From: an uncultured Fodinibius sp.
GTDB lineage: Bacteria; Bacteroidota; Rhodothermia; Balneolales; Balneolaceae
Assembly (NCBI GenBank): GCA_913056235.1
Contig: CAJXMW010000005.1
Location: forward strand, 186,001 to 250,000
Length of the DNA: 64,000 nt
Direction: 5' to 3'
Part shown: positions 1 through 9,716 of the stretch, piece after piece
Layout: every line of letters begins with the position of its first letter
Numbering within the stretch: position 1 is the stretch's first letter
Translations under genes and position numbers: made by a program
Notes under the pieces: model-generated
Database searches by the model: none
What the model was told of the DNA's origin: nothing
Seen by the model: only the letters and a program-made list of their open reading frames with translations

Positions 1-1050
1 ATTACTGCTCTCTTTCGTTTCTAAATAATATTCTTCCATACTTGTTAAGTCTGCATGAACAGGCGATAATGCATGTATATAATATCTCAAACCTGTTAGC
101 TGGTTAACAACTCGGTTTACAGCAGGCATTAGACGTACTGTCGCAGCACCAAAAAGGGTTAAAACAGGAACTACTGTACTGATAGGTCTATCTTGCCATA
201 TCATTGCAAATGCAATGAAAATCATGCCAAATACTGATGCAAACTCAATAATTGGTTTACTTGATGCTTTAGCGGTTCCTTTAAAAATTTCAGCTTCAGT
301 TAAATTGTTGACATATTCTTTAAACTTGTTGAAAAACATTTTTTTACGGTTCATTACCGTAACATCTTTAAATCCGCCCAATCCTTCATTTACACCTTGA
401 ATCATACGTGACCTCTCTCGAGAAGCAATTACCCCATATTTACGTAGCTTTTCTCTTAAAAATTTTATCATAAGCCCACCTCCTCCACCGATAACAGAAA
501 AAGTTATCACTGTAATTAATGGCTCAGAAAAAAGCAATAGTACAAAAATACCAACAATCGTAACTGAATCCTTTAAAACATTCATAGCTGGCATCATCAC
601 GTTATTAGAAATATAACGTGTCTCATTAGTGACATTACGGATTAGTTCTGCGGTATTTCTATTTAAGTGTAAGGTGTAAGGTGCACTCAAATATGTTTCA
701 AATAACCGAGAGGCTATTTTTCCAAAACGATTATAAATAAACTTTGATTTGATATAGTTAAACCAAACCAAATACACTCCTTTAACTAAAAATATTACTA
801 CTAAGAAAATCCCCCCATATAAAAGAAGTTCTTCTCCTGTGGTTATACCCAGATATTTAGCAATTTCTCCTAACCATTGATGTTCAAGTACTAAGTCTGG
901 ATCAGCTACTGCACTTATAAAAACGGGGATCATGCCAATTCCCGCTACTTCTAAAGCAGTTCCAATCATCATTAGCACAAATAATGCAACAAATTTCCAT
1001 CGGTCAGACTTAGGTAAAATTTCAAGGAGCTTTTGGAAAGTTTCTATCAT
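1..1050 (-). CDS. ABC exporter/flippase transmembrane domain (partial, C-terminus outside window)
   Basis: The minus strand reads open for 350 codons from an ATG at 1048-1050 to the window edge. The protein is hydrophobic, with likely membrane segments near residues 18-42, 74-98, 155-190 and 245-275, separated by long charged helices. This is the layout of the membrane domain of a type IV ABC exporter. The nucleotide-binding domain is not seen and should follow to the left. The polysaccharide genes directly upstream in the same orientation suggest a PglK/MsbA-like flippase for lipid-linked glycans. The fold call is fairly secure; the substrate is inferred from neighbours only. Confidence 0.7.
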   Translation of the reverse strand, partial: MIETFQKLLEILPKSDRWKFVALFVLMMIGTALEVAGIGMIPVFISAVADPDLVLEHQWLGEIAKYLGITTGEELLLYGGIFLVVIFLVKGVYLVWFNYIKSKFIYNRFGKIASRLFETYLSAPYTLHLNRNTAELIRNVTNETRYISNNVMMPAMNVLKDSVTIVGIFVLLLFSEPLITVITFSVIGGGGGLMIKFLREKLRKYGVIASRERSRMIQGVNEGLGGFKDVTVMNRKKMFFNKFKEYVNNLTEAEIFKGTAKASSKPIIEFASVFGMIFIAFAMIWQDRPISTVVPVLTLFGAATVRLMPAVNRVVNQLTGLRYYIHALSPVHADLTSMEEYYLETKESSN

Positions 1051-1064
1051 ATTAACTAATAATA

Positions 1065-1688
1065 TTACTGAAAAATACCTTTGATTTTTTCTACAAAAGA
1101 GCTAGATGTTTCATTTTTATGTGGGAAACTTGTATCAGGCATCTCTTTCCCCAAGAATGGACACAATTTTTCCCAACCATCTCCTTTTGTAATATCCATT
1201 ACAAGTAAGTCCTTATTATGTTTTTCAAAGTAATTAATTATTTCTTCATTATGTTTTCTATACTCTTCCAACCATCTTTTTTTGCTTGCTGAATTTTTTG
1301 CTGGATTTGCATGCTTTCCAAACTTCCATTTCCTCATTGGTCTAACACGTCTACCTGAAAGATATCGTACACAGCTATCAATCCATTCATCTTCATTTCG
1401 TATAGTTAATATATATTTCGCCTCTGGATAAATCTCAGTTATCTCTCTCCAAATACTGAAATATGGATTATCTGTGAAGGCATCGTATATATCAAATGTG
1501 GGTAATTCATAATCCCCTTTTTTTATATAATCATTTATTAACATTCTACCTTCTGTTCCTTCATGCAAAGGAGAATTTTTGCCATCACCATGAACAGTTT
1601 TATAGCCTAAAACTTCTAATGCTTGGGCTAATGAGGTTGTTCCAGTTTTATGAAAGCCAATACCGAATACTTTATTTTCCTTTTCCAT
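1065..1688 (-). CDS. Sulfotransferase family protein
   Basis: The N-terminus carries a P-loop-like PAPS-binding motif, GFHKTGTTSL, typical of sulfotransferases, followed by an alpha/beta protein rich in aromatic and basic residues. Such enzymes move sulfate from PAPS to sugars or other acceptors. The neighbours make surface polysaccharide, so glycan sulfation is plausible. I chose the ATG at 1688, 12 residues before the P-loop. An upstream ATG at 1745 would add 19 residues but would overlap the 3' end of the UDP-glucose dehydrogenase gene by 29 bases. It is probably co-transcribed with that gene. Acceptor unknown. Confidence 0.75.
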   Translation of the reverse strand: MEKENKVFGIGFHKTGTTSLAQALEVLGYKTVHGDGKNSPLHEGTEGRMLINDYIKKGDYELPTFDIYDAFTDNPYFSIWREITEIYPEAKYILTIRNEDEWIDSCVRYLSGRRVRPMRKWKFGKHANPAKNSASKKRWLEEYRKHNEEIINYFEKHNKDLLVMDITKGDGWEKLCPFLGKEMPDTSFPHKNETSSSFVEKIKGIFQ

Positions 1689-1716
1689 TTGAGTAACAAA
1701 TATTTCCCAATTTATA

Positions 1717-3069
1717 TTATTCACTTGTTGCGAGTTCTGACTCATTTATCCTTGGTCGCCCCACACTGATGTAGGTGATACCAGCCTTGCGGGCACGTTC
1801 GAGGTCGTAGAGATTACGGCCGTCAAAGATCACCGGCTGTTTCATCACGTCATTGAAGTTGTCGACGGTCGGGCGGCGGAATTCATTCCACTCGGTGCAG
1901 ATGACCAGCGCATCGATATTATCGAGGGCCTCCTCCTGCTTGTGGACGAAGGTCGTGTTGTCCAGCACCTGCTGGCTGGTGGCCTGTTTGAAGGTACCGA
2001 TCGCTTCCGGGTCGTAAGCCAGCAGCTTCGCCCCTTGCTTTACTAGTTCTTCTGCAATATACAGCGCCGGGGCTTCGCGGATGTCGTCGGTCTCGGGCTT
2101 AAAGCTCAGCCCCCACATCCCAAATGTTTTGCCGGAAAAGTCAGCGGTGCCAAAGTAGTTCTCCATCTTGCGGACGATGGAGGTTTTCTGGGACTCGTTC
2201 ACCTTCATCACCGAGTCCACAATCTTAAAGTCGTAACCGTGCTCGCTGGCCGTGTGGTGGATGGCCTGCACATCTTTGGGGAAGCAGCTGCCGCCATAGC
2301 CGATACCGGCAAACAGGAACCGCTTGCCGATGCGCGAGTCGGTGCCGATCCCGCGGCGGACGTTGTCGACGTTGGCGCCGACCCGCTCGCAGATGTTGGC
2401 AATTTCGTTCATAAAGGTAATTTTGGTCGCCAACATCGCATTGGCGGCGTACTTGGTCAGCTCGGAGCTGCGCGGGTCCATCACAATGATTGGGTTACCC
2501 GAGCGTACAAATGGCTCGTAGAGAGTCGTCATAAGGTCGGCCGCGCGGTCGCTGTCGGTACCGATCACCACGCGTTCGGGTTTCATAAAGTCATCGACGG
2601 CGGCCCCTTCGCGCAAGAATTCGGGGTTGGAAACCACGTCGAACAGCTCCTCGTCGGCCTGCTGGCCGACCGCCTTGCGGACGCGGTTGGCGGTGCCTAC
2701 CGGTACGGTGGATTTGTTGACAATGACGGTATAGTCGTCGAGCAGCGGGCCCAGCTGGCCGGCCACGGTCATCACTGCGCTGAGGTCGGCCTGGCCGTCG
2801 CCGCCCGGGGGGGTCGGCAGGCACAAAAAGACGATATCGGCCTCGCGGACGGCCCGGTCCATGTCGGTGGTAAATGACAGCCGTTCTTCCCGCCGGCACC
2901 GTTTGAAGATCGGCTCCAGGCCGGGTTCGTAAATCGGGATGTTGCCTTCGCGGAGCTGGGCCACTTTCTGCTCATCAATGTCTACGCACGTGACGTCGTT
3001 GCCGGAGTCGGCGAAACAGGTCCCGCTGACCAGCCCCACATATCCGGTGCCTATGACTGCTAACTTCAT
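1717..3069 (-). CDS. ugd: UDP-glucose 6-dehydrogenase
   Basis: The enzyme oxidises UDP-glucose to UDP-glucuronate with two NAD+ in the cytoplasm. The 450-residue length is normal for the family. The N-terminal Rossmann motif GTGYVG is at residues 7-12. The catalytic cysteine lies in GYGGSCFPKD (Cys262). The NKSTVPVGT and EFLREG family motifs are also present. Its ATG at 3069 abuts the stop of the upstream epimerase gene (3070), indicating one transcript. UDP-glucuronate is the substrate expected for a 4-epimerase, so the two genes form a pathway step pair for acidic capsule or O-antigen sugars. Confidence 0.95.
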   Translation of the reverse strand: MKLAVIGTGYVGLVSGTCFADSGNDVTCVDIDEQKVAQLREGNIPIYEPGLEPIFKRCRREERLSFTTDMDRAVREADIVFLCLPTPPGGDGQADLSAVMTVAGQLGPLLDDYTVIVNKSTVPVGTANRVRKAVGQQADEELFDVVSNPEFLREGAAVDDFMKPERVVIGTDSDRAADLMTTLYEPFVRSGNPIIVMDPRSSELTKYAANAMLATKITFMNEIANICERVGANVDNVRRGIGTDSRIGKRFLFAGIGYGGSCFPKDVQAIHHTASEHGYDFKIVDSVMKVNESQKTSIVRKMENYFGTADFSGKTFGMWGLSFKPETDDIREAPALYIAEELVKQGAKLLAYDPEAIGTFKQATSQQVLDNTTFVHKQEEALDNIDALVICTEWNEFRRPTVDNFNDVMKQPVIFDGRNLYDLERARKAGITYISVGRPRINESELATSE

Positions 3070-4041
3070 TTATATCCCCTGTAGATGCATTTCATTAGCC
3101 TTATACCATTCTGCAAAATTTTTAAGTCCCTTTTCAAGATCATAATTGGGACTGTAATCGAGTAACTTATTCGCCTTTGAAACATCCGCCCACGTTTGCT
3201 CCACATCACCTGGAATTTCGGGAACATGCGTTTTGTCAGCTTTAATGCCCGATGCCTTTTCTATCGCTTCCACCAACTCCAAAAGTTGTACTGTCCGATT
3301 ATTGCCAAGATTTATGATCTCGTACATACTGTCATTGTAGTCAATTGCTGCCATTATTCCGTCAATTATATCATCGATGTAGGTATAATCGCGCAGGCTG
3401 CTTCCGTCACCATACAAAGTGATTTGCTCCCCGTTGCTCATCAGACGTAGGAACTTATGGATGGCTAAATCCGGACGCTGGCGTGGCCCATAGACCGTAA
3501 AAAAACGAAGGGCAAGAAACCGCATGTCATACAACTCGCTATAGACGTGCCCCATTAACTCCCCGCTCACCTTCGTACTGGCATAAGGACTGATTGGCTC
3601 CAGCACATGGTCATCTTCCGCCCACGGCACATTTTCGTTGGTGCCGTAAACACTGCTGGAAGAAGCAAATATAAACTGTTTTACTTCTTTTTCTTTGGCG
3701 AACTCCAGCATGTTCTGGGTACCCATTACATTCACTTTTTGGAAACCAATAGGGTCTTTCACCGAAGGTCGTACACCTGCCTTGGCAGCAAGATGTACAA
3801 TCACGTCAATATCTTCAGTGATCTCTGATTTTAGTACATCAAGATTACGAATATCTTCTTCCACCAACTGGTAGTTGTCGTTCTGTCGGTGCTCTTTAAT
3901 GTTGTTTTCTTTGATGGAACGATCATAGTAGGAGTCGAAGTTATCAATGCAGATAACATTGGCTTCATTTTCCAGAAGACGGTCCACAAGGTGACTACCG
4001 ATGAACCCCGCGCCTCCAGTTACTAAAGCTGTTTTATCCAA
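3070..4041 (-). CDS. NAD-dependent nucleotide-sugar epimerase (UDP-glucuronate 4-epimerase-like)
   Basis: An extended short-chain dehydrogenase fold is shown by GGAGFIG at residues 9-15 (NAD binding), the active-site serine stretch FASSSSVYG and the catalytic Tyr153-x3-Lys157 in SPYASTK. The DNFDSYYDRSIKE region and the 323-residue length match UDP-glucuronate 4-epimerases (CapI/Gae type), and the next gene makes UDP-glucuronate. It probably converts UDP-glucuronate to UDP-galacturonate for surface polysaccharide. A UDP-glucose 4-epimerase role is the alternative. It is the first clear gene of the minus-strand operon running to position 1. Confidence 0.88.
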   Translation of the reverse strand: MDKTALVTGGAGFIGSHLVDRLLENEANVICIDNFDSYYDRSIKENNIKEHRQNDNYQLVEEDIRNLDVLKSEITEDIDVIVHLAAKAGVRPSVKDPIGFQKVNVMGTQNMLEFAKEKEVKQFIFASSSSVYGTNENVPWAEDDHVLEPISPYASTKVSGELMGHVYSELYDMRFLALRFFTVYGPRQRPDLAIHKFLRLMSNGEQITLYGDGSSLRDYTYIDDIIDGIMAAIDYNDSMYEIINLGNNRTVQLLELVEAIEKASGIKADKTHVPEIPGDVEQTWADVSKANKLLDYSPNYDLEKGLKNFAEWYKANEMHLQGI

Positions 4042-4184
4042 AATCTTATCCCTAAATGCGTAATTTCAATTAAAACTCTCTGGTAGAGATCCTGATCCCG
4101 AACTCTCAAGACAGGATGCCATAAACTTAAGATTTATCTTCCGAAGCCTATATCATAGGATGACTTAAACCTCTCGACTTTAGA

Positions 4185-4733
4185 CTACCGGAGTCGCTCT
4201 ATAATCAAAATACTCGTCGCCACTCCTGATATTACTGGCGCGATCACACGTACATAATCAATAAATGCCGGTTTTCGTTTTACTTGGATGGTCACCACTT
4301 GGTTGTTTTCAAGATCAAAATTGCGCATCCCTTCCGGCAACGGCTCATCAAACTTGTAGCGAAAGTTCTTTACTGTTTCTTGTCCGGTCTCTTGGCTGTA
4401 TTCCGAAATATTTACTTCCACCCGCATCTTCGACCAATCCAGATTTGATTCACGATCACGGATGGTCTGCGGCCCAAAGGAGTAGGAAATAAGTTCTGGC
4501 AGGCTTGTATTTCTGGGTACCAGGTAGCGCCCCGGACTGTTTACATCACCCCAGACATTGAGCGTATCAGCCAGCTGTCCTGGTTCAGCCACACGAATAA
4601 TGCGTTCACCTAAACGAAACTGTTGACTAACACGTAGTTGCTGATCTTGTTGCTGAGCTTGGGCAGTATCGGTAGCTAAAGAAAGAAATAGAACCAGCCC
4701 AAGAATTGAACCAAATAAAAATCGGAAACTCAT
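4185..4733 (-). CDS. SLBB-type polysaccharide export-associated protein
   Basis: The protein has a signal peptide (about residues 1-27, ending AQA) and then an SLBB-like beta segment containing LNVWGDVNSPGRYLVP, the usual 'new-value, gravity, G-x-Y' pattern of soluble-ligand-binding beta-grasp domains. A hydrophobic C-terminal helix is near residues 160-178. SLBB domains occur in Wza-type outer-membrane polysaccharide exporters. At 182 residues this is much shorter than Wza and lacks a visible poly-export domain, so it may be an accessory periplasmic component. It sits upstream of the nucleotide-sugar genes on the same strand. Confidence 0.65.
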   Translation of the reverse strand: MSFRFLFGSILGLVLFLSLATDTAQAQQQDQQLRVSQQFRLGERIIRVAEPGQLADTLNVWGDVNSPGRYLVPRNTSLPELISYSFGPQTIRDRESNLDWSKMRVEVNISEYSQETGQETVKNFRYKFDEPLPEGMRNFDLENNQVVTIQVKRKPAFIDYVRVIAPVISGVATSILIIERLR

Positions 4734-4973
4734 AATGATAGTAAATGCAAAGAATTATTAGCAGAACTCAATGAGTTAGATTATAAGGAAGTGATTAACC
4801 CTATTCTAGTTTTTACTTGTAAAACCTAAACCCTTGTAATCCATAAGTCACTCTTAATTTTTTCAAGAGCATAATTGTAATAGATTGATAGGGTTATTTC
4901 AAGTTGTATCTCTATTATCATCTGATTATGATTGAATAAATTTATCTCCGAATCATCAAGTAAATGGAGCAGA

Positions 4974-5138
4974 ATGAACATTCATAAAGCAGACCGCATT
5001 GCGTTGGGCATTTTCAGCGGATTATTTTTGGGTGGGGGAGTCATTTTACGAGGCCTTGGTTATGGGTTTTATTGGATGGCGCTAATAATTGGGCTCATCA
5101 TGGGTGCTATTGTACTAGTCGCAAGCTTTTTTGATTAA
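4974..5138 (+). CDS. Small two-helix membrane protein
   Basis: A 54-residue ORF from the ATG at 4974 contains two hydrophobic segments (about residues 9-28 and 32-51) separated by a short turn. No family recognised. A longer reading from a TTG at 4932 adds 14 polar residues and is less likely. It stands alone between the polysaccharide cluster and a repeat-filled gap. Small two-helix proteins of this type are common in Bacteroidota, but their roles are mostly unknown. Confidence 0.45.
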   Translation: MNIHKADRIALGIFSGLFLGGGVILRGLGYGFYWMALIIGLIMGAIVLVASFFD

Positions 5139-5927
5139 CCACAGCTGCAAAAAGCTTGCACACTTTTCACCATGTGCTACAAGAGATGATCGGAAATTTA
5201 TCTACCTATTGCATTACTGTAGCTACCCGATGAGAATCTTTTAAACATGAATCCCCTTCACCAGTGATGCTTAAAGTTGGTACATTAGTGGGTACACAGC
5301 AATAAAAAATCGCCTTTTGAGTACCATATAGCCAATTCCGGACTACACTCATAATCGATTGGTTCATCTTAAATCTTTCGAAGTTGCCTACCTACATATC
5401 CTCATACGAGACTGCTGAGCTCAGAACCTGATGAGTGAGGTTGTTTTTGCATTCATCAGATGACAAACCCAGTCATCAGATGAGAATATTGCCCTTTACC
5501 TAATAACCTGAAACGGGCAGGATGCCCGTACTACATAAAAAAGTGGGATGGGTCTTCAAACCAGCAGGCTACGCAACAGAGTATGAACAAAGCATCTCTC
5601 TCCCTGCCCGGAGGGAGAAAACAAGCCTGCTCTTCGAAGCTTATTCCATAAGCGTAGTAAAGAGAGGGTCAACAGAACGGGCAATCTGCCCCTCCTACAT
5701 TTTTGCCGGCTTCACAGTGTTCTCCCTTCCCTAATTTTAGGGAAGGGCCGGGGATGGGTCATCCTCACTCCGGCTGTCTGTCCTAATCTCCGAAATATCG
5801 AAACGTAGATATCATTCGAAATTATACATCAGAATTCGTTTTTTTCTCTATGTTACTGTGTTACTCTGTAACTTAGACTTAATCACCAAAGTAAAACCTT
5901 CAACATCCAATCCGTCAACCGCCGGTT
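5139..5927. repeat. Non-coding gap filled with dispersed palindromic repeats
   Basis: This 0.8-kb gap has no convincing gene. It holds a REP-like unit at 5401-5490, whose second half (5452-5484) is a hairpin with arms TTCATCAGATGAC and GTCATCAGATGAA and a 7-nt loop. Segment 5501-5536 recurs at 10221-10255. Segment 5693-5760, ending in the palindrome CCCTTCCCTAATTTTAGGG, recurs almost unchanged at 10249-10316. These are intergenic mobile or structural repeats. Confidence 0.8.
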
Positions 5928-6548
5928 TTAAACTTTGTTACTTTGAGTCTTAACGTCTTTGTTACGCCTCATCAGTACCAAATGCAGGTGGTAGTTCTGG
6001 GCCAGCCCAAAGATGATCATGACCATCTGGTAAATCGAAAGCAGCGAAATCAGCATCAGCAGCATTAACAATCCGAATCCTGTTTTGTTTATCAATCCGT
6101 ATGCCGGGGCTACCCAGCCGATATGCACCTCCGAAAACAACTCAAACAGGAAGGCCGTGATAAGAGTCATCGATTGCAGTACCAGCGTAAAGGTAAAGGC
6201 GAAAATAACTTTTTGGTAGAGTGTTAGTGACCCTTCACCTGCCGCGGTCGTTTTACTAAGGAAGGCACGGTCGCGAAATCCAAAAAAGATGCCGAAGCCC
6301 GCCAGCAGCACAGCCTGCATGTCCGGAAAGATACGCAGGGCCAGATCGATAATACTAAGCAGCCTACCTCGAACTGGCAGTCCTGTCCACAACAGTAATC
6401 CCATGATCACTGCGCTCAGCGCCAAGGGTATACCCAGAGTTTGTTTTAATTTACTTTTTGGATATAACCGAAACAGGTCACGGAGACCCGACTGGTGCCG
6501 GGCCCGCAACCGTTTTACTTGTTTTGGAAGTTGTCTGTTATGCTTCAT
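5928..6548 (-). CDS. Unknown four-helix membrane protein
   Basis: The 206-residue protein has a basic N-terminal 37 residues followed by about four hydrophobic segments (near 38-56, 72-92, 112-136 and 152-182), then a basic cytoplasmic tail. Family not recognised. Its start overlaps the end of the upstream 285-residue gene by 11 bases, so the two are almost certainly translated as a pair. A soluble, cysteine-rich partner plus a membrane protein is a common shape for two-gene effector modules, but nothing in the sequence proves such a role. Confidence 0.6.
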   Translation of the reverse strand: MKHNRQLPKQVKRLRARHQSGLRDLFRLYPKSKLKQTLGIPLALSAVIMGLLLWTGLPVRGRLLSIIDLALRIFPDMQAVLLAGFGIFFGFRDRAFLSKTTAAGEGSLTLYQKVIFAFTFTLVLQSMTLITAFLFELFSEVHIGWVAPAYGLINKTGFGLLMLLMLISLLSIYQMVMIIFGLAQNYHLHLVLMRRNKDVKTQSNKV

Positions 6549-7395
6549 TACGCCGGGGGTAGGTTTTCATCATATGATGAACCACTGCCGCTGCCTTCTC
6601 TCCTTTACTGCAACGGATCCTGAAGGTACGTGGATAGTTGGAGGTATCCACCGTCTCCTTTTGTCCCTTGTGGTTCACGATCTGCACCGAAGCGCGACCG
6701 TTGCTCGGTACCAGCCCGGCGGCGCCCATCAGGAACTTACTTTTCTTCAGGTCCACGCTCTTGCCCTCCCGCGCGTGCCCGCTTATTTCTAGGTGCTCGA
6801 TCTCCGCATCCCGCAGCTGGCTGTCCACCAAAGTGGTGTACTCGTCATTGAGATCCTGATTGCTGAATGAAACCTGAAAGGTAATATCGAGGATATCGCG
6901 GGCACTAAAGATCTCATCCAGAAATTTCCGGGAGGTCTCTAACGTAACGTGCACCTTATCATCCCTCCGGGCCACCCGATTGAGTTCTGCATCCAGGCAC
7001 CTCTCCAATATTGAAAGTGCCCTTTTATCAAAACGCATTAGCAGGCACAAGCGATGCAGGGCCGGAATAAATATATATTCTATTACGCCGAATCGTGGAC
7101 AGCCTATCTCGACCCCGGATTGTTTTTCGGCATCACAAGGATTCAGATTATACCGCTGATTCCTATGTCCCTCACAAAACTTGCCAAGATATCCCTTCAG
7201 CACCCGAGTATCGGCAATATGGCACTCCTCCATCGAGCCAAGCATCATATAGCAGCAGGTTTGGGGAACGGGCTGCGGCCGGCGAAGCCAATACAACTGA
7301 TAAAACAGCCTTTTGTACGTGGCCGGCCTGCGCTCCCGATCGGTAAGCAGCCGGATGTTAAATACCAAGAAATGAACTTCTTGTTGGTTGCTCAT
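6538..7395 (-). CDS. Unknown soluble protein (DUF4747-like?), paired with membrane protein
   Basis: A 285-residue soluble protein without signal peptide. It begins with a beta-strand pattern HFLVFNIRLL and contains several cysteines in its first half (Cys47, Cys48, Cys58, Cys74 region). The C-terminal part is mixed alpha/beta with a closing basic stretch. The opening motif and length recall DUF4747 proteins, but this is a weak impression. The gene overlaps the downstream membrane-protein gene by 11 bases. No catalytic motif is visible. It may belong to an uncharacterised stress or defence pair. Confidence 0.5.
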   Translation of the reverse strand: MSNQQEVHFLVFNIRLLTDRERRPATYKRLFYQLYWLRRPQPVPQTCCYMMLGSMEECHIADTRVLKGYLGKFCEGHRNQRYNLNPCDAEKQSGVEIGCPRFGVIEYIFIPALHRLCLLMRFDKRALSILERCLDAELNRVARRDDKVHVTLETSRKFLDEIFSARDILDITFQVSFSNQDLNDEYTTLVDSQLRDAEIEHLEISGHAREGKSVDLKKSKFLMGAAGLVPSNGRASVQIVNHKGQKETVDTSNYPRTFRIRCSKGEKAAAVVHHMMKTYPRRNEA

Positions 7396-7684
7396 TGTAT
7401 ATCTCTAGTTTTTGATTATGTATACAGTATATTTTGCTAATCAATCTCTCTTGGTCCGTGGAATACTAACCGCCGGTAGAACTAAATTCCTCAAGGCCTA
7501 AATCCCTCTTCTCCACTGAATTATTCGGCGGTGGAAAGAGATCAGAGGATTGAAAATTGATTTATCACTATTCCATTATTCAGTGTTATCCTCCCCATCT
7601 GCCATATAGCGGATCTCCCCTCCCTAAATCATTAGGGAGGGGCCGGGGGTGGGTCACCACAACGGCATGATCCGCTGCTCCCTG

Positions 7685-8680
7685 CTACAGGGTCTCCCTA
7701 AACCAGACCATTGGTTTAGGAAACGGCTCCATCGACAGCACTTCCCGGGCGCGGTCACGACCCACCTGCATGAGGCGGCGAACGTTATCGTTGCTGAAAT
7801 CCATCGCATCACCCAACGACTTCTTGGGAGCGATGATCATCGGATGCACGTGCCGGTAGATGCGTCCGGTACGGTGGCGGAGTTCGATCCCCTCGTTCCC
7901 TGCTTGTCGCACCAGGTGATTGATCGTCAGAAAACGGGCGATATCCTCATAGAAGATTTCGTCCATCATGATATCTATCGATCGGAAGGCGATGTCGATG
8001 ATATCACGGCTTGTGACCGGTCGGGGCAACCCATCGAGAGGCTTGGTGGGAATAATGATAGCCCGGTGCGGGTTGTAGGGCAACACTTCACGGATGGGCG
8101 AAATGTCGCGGAGCCCGCCATCCACACATTTCTGGCCGTTGACCGGTACCGGGTTGAAAATCGCCGGGATGGCCGTGGAGGCCAAAATGCGGCTGATATC
8201 GTCTTCGTCGATGGTATGAGGCTCTTGATGAGGAATGGAGGCGCGTATATATCGGCCGGTTTCCAGCTTTACATAGCCGAAGGTATAAGGCACGGTGGTT
8301 GGCCGGCCTTGCAGGTGCTTCCGCAACAGGCGGTGCAGCGGCCCGTTGTCGTATTTGGAGACGGGCGGCTTGCCCAGCCCAATTTTGTATTGCAGGTACC
8401 TGCGGACCAGCCCGGCCAGTGTCTTTTCGCGATACACCTGATTGGGCGTCAGATGTTTCCATACCTCAACCATGGTCTCAAACTGATCCGTAGCCAGCAT
8501 GGCTCCGTTCAGCGAACCCACGCTGATGCCGCTGATAACATCGTAGGTAAATCCCTGCTCGCGCAATACCTGCAGTACCCCTGCCTGAAAAGCCCCTTTG
8601 GCTCCTCCGCCCGGTAGCACCAGGGCCGTACGTTCTTCCGTCTTGTATGAATAATTATATGAATCTTCATTAGTAGTCAT
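7685..8680 (-). CDS. Patatin-like phospholipase
   Basis: The family's catalytic signatures are present: oxyanion motif GGGAKG at residues 24-29, nucleophile Ser53 in GISVG, and catalytic Asp187 in VDGG. Patatins use a Ser-Asp dyad to hydrolyse acyl chains from lipids. No signal peptide is apparent, so it should act in the cytoplasm or at the inner face of the membrane. The 331-residue length suits a stand-alone patatin domain with a C-terminal extension. The gene is transcribed alone. Its substrate cannot be told from sequence. Confidence 0.9.
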   Translation of the reverse strand: MTTNEDSYNYSYKTEERTALVLPGGGAKGAFQAGVLQVLREQGFTYDVISGISVGSLNGAMLATDQFETMVEVWKHLTPNQVYREKTLAGLVRRYLQYKIGLGKPPVSKYDNGPLHRLLRKHLQGRPTTVPYTFGYVKLETGRYIRASIPHQEPHTIDEDDISRILASTAIPAIFNPVPVNGQKCVDGGLRDISPIREVLPYNPHRAIIIPTKPLDGLPRPVTSRDIIDIAFRSIDIMMDEIFYEDIARFLTINHLVRQAGNEGIELRHRTGRIYRHVHPMIIAPKKSLGDAMDFSNDNVRRLMQVGRDRAREVLSMEPFPKPMVWFRETL

Positions 8681-8879
8681 ACTTATCTCCTGAATTGTTG
8701 ATTAATAGTAAACCTGCCGGGCCGATATACCCGACAGGTGTTTTATAGTTTGTAACGTTTATGATGATAAGGCCAGTGACAATGCCCTTATAAGGCCGGT
8801 AACACGCTCTTTATAAGAGAGTGCCTCCGGCATATAAAGGGAGTGATAGTCCCCTGAAAAGGACACTGTTGTTATCTTA

Positions 8880-9590
8880 TTATGTACTGGCCTCTACGGT
8901 CAATGGACTGGAGAGGATGCCCGACCGTATGGTGGAGGTGTTGTTCAAGATACTGCGAACTTCCAGCCGATATTCACCCTCAGGTAGATCGGGAAGCATA
9001 AAAATGAGCTCTTTCGGCATATTGCGCAGCGGAGAACGCTCCACCCGGTGTTCGGTACCATCCTGGGTATCGATAAAAAAGATGCCTTGCTGGTCATCTT
9101 CCTCATCAAACTTGAGCTGAGAGCCTTTAATGCGAGCACCACCTTCAGGCGTAAGTAGCTCACTGCGCGTCTCCGATACATTGTCATGCAGATATTTGAT
9201 ATCCGGTGCCGGCTCCGTTCCTTCTACGCGGGTAGGCTGTATGGAAGCCGGCAGGCCTTTAAGCCGCAATCCGGAATTAATATTTAATTGCACCTTATGC
9301 CGATCAGAATCAAATTGATCCTCCTCTTCGTCAAAAACACCGGTCACACTTGATGAAATGTTAACCAATGGAGTCACCACGGAATGGCCTTCCTCAAGAA
9401 TGGTTGATATAGCCTGCGTGATTTCCTCGAACACCGCCAGGGCTTCCGCTTTGGTAACGGTGGATCCTTCGCGGGTCATTTGCTTGTAAACGTCCTCAAT
9501 AGTATACGTATTGGAATTACTGCTAACAGCTCTATAGTCGTTGGGATTATCTGTGATATGATTAGGGATTAGATAATACTCTAGAGACAT
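8880..9590 (-). CDS. HU-like DNA-binding domain plus DUF4469-type Ig-like protein
   Basis: From the ATG at 9590 the protein begins MSLEYYLIPN and has an N-terminal HU/IHF-like region (about residues 1-120), with the family's TVTKAEALAVFEEI helix and a hydrophobic core, followed by a beta-rich C-terminal domain (about 130-236). This combination is seen in Bacteroidota HU-family proteins with a DUF4469 tail. An upstream in-frame start at 9716 adds 42 residues unlike the family. The role is unknown; such proteins may bind DNA or be structural. A lone gene. Confidence 0.75.
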   Translation of the reverse strand: MSLEYYLIPNHITDNPNDYRAVSSNSNTYTIEDVYKQMTREGSTVTKAEALAVFEEITQAISTILEEGHSVVTPLVNISSSVTGVFDEEEDQFDSDRHKVQLNINSGLRLKGLPASIQPTRVEGTEPAPDIKYLHDNVSETRSELLTPEGGARIKGSQLKFDEEDDQQGIFFIDTQDGTEHRVERSPLRNMPKELIFMLPDLPEGEYRLEVRSILNNTSTIRSGILSSPLTVEAST

Positions 9591-9716
9591 ATAGTAGATT
9601 ATTTTAGTTGTTGTTAGCCGGTCCGTACCGAGCCTGTTTTGCGAAAGGCAAAGCAGCGTCTCTCCGAATCCGGGTTTTATTTGTTTATGATGGACGCAAC
9701 TGGATACTACGTCCAC

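Noticed and set aside
2239-2877. Long plus-strand ORF of 212 codons antisense to ugd
   Set aside because: It lies fully inside the well-supported ugd gene, and its composition reflects the GC-biased opposite strand.
7410-7440. TATGTATACAGTATAT as a third SOS box, upstream of the 285-residue gene
   Set aside because: It matches only one half of the 18-base consensus and the right half fails; more likely a promoter-like AT palindrome.
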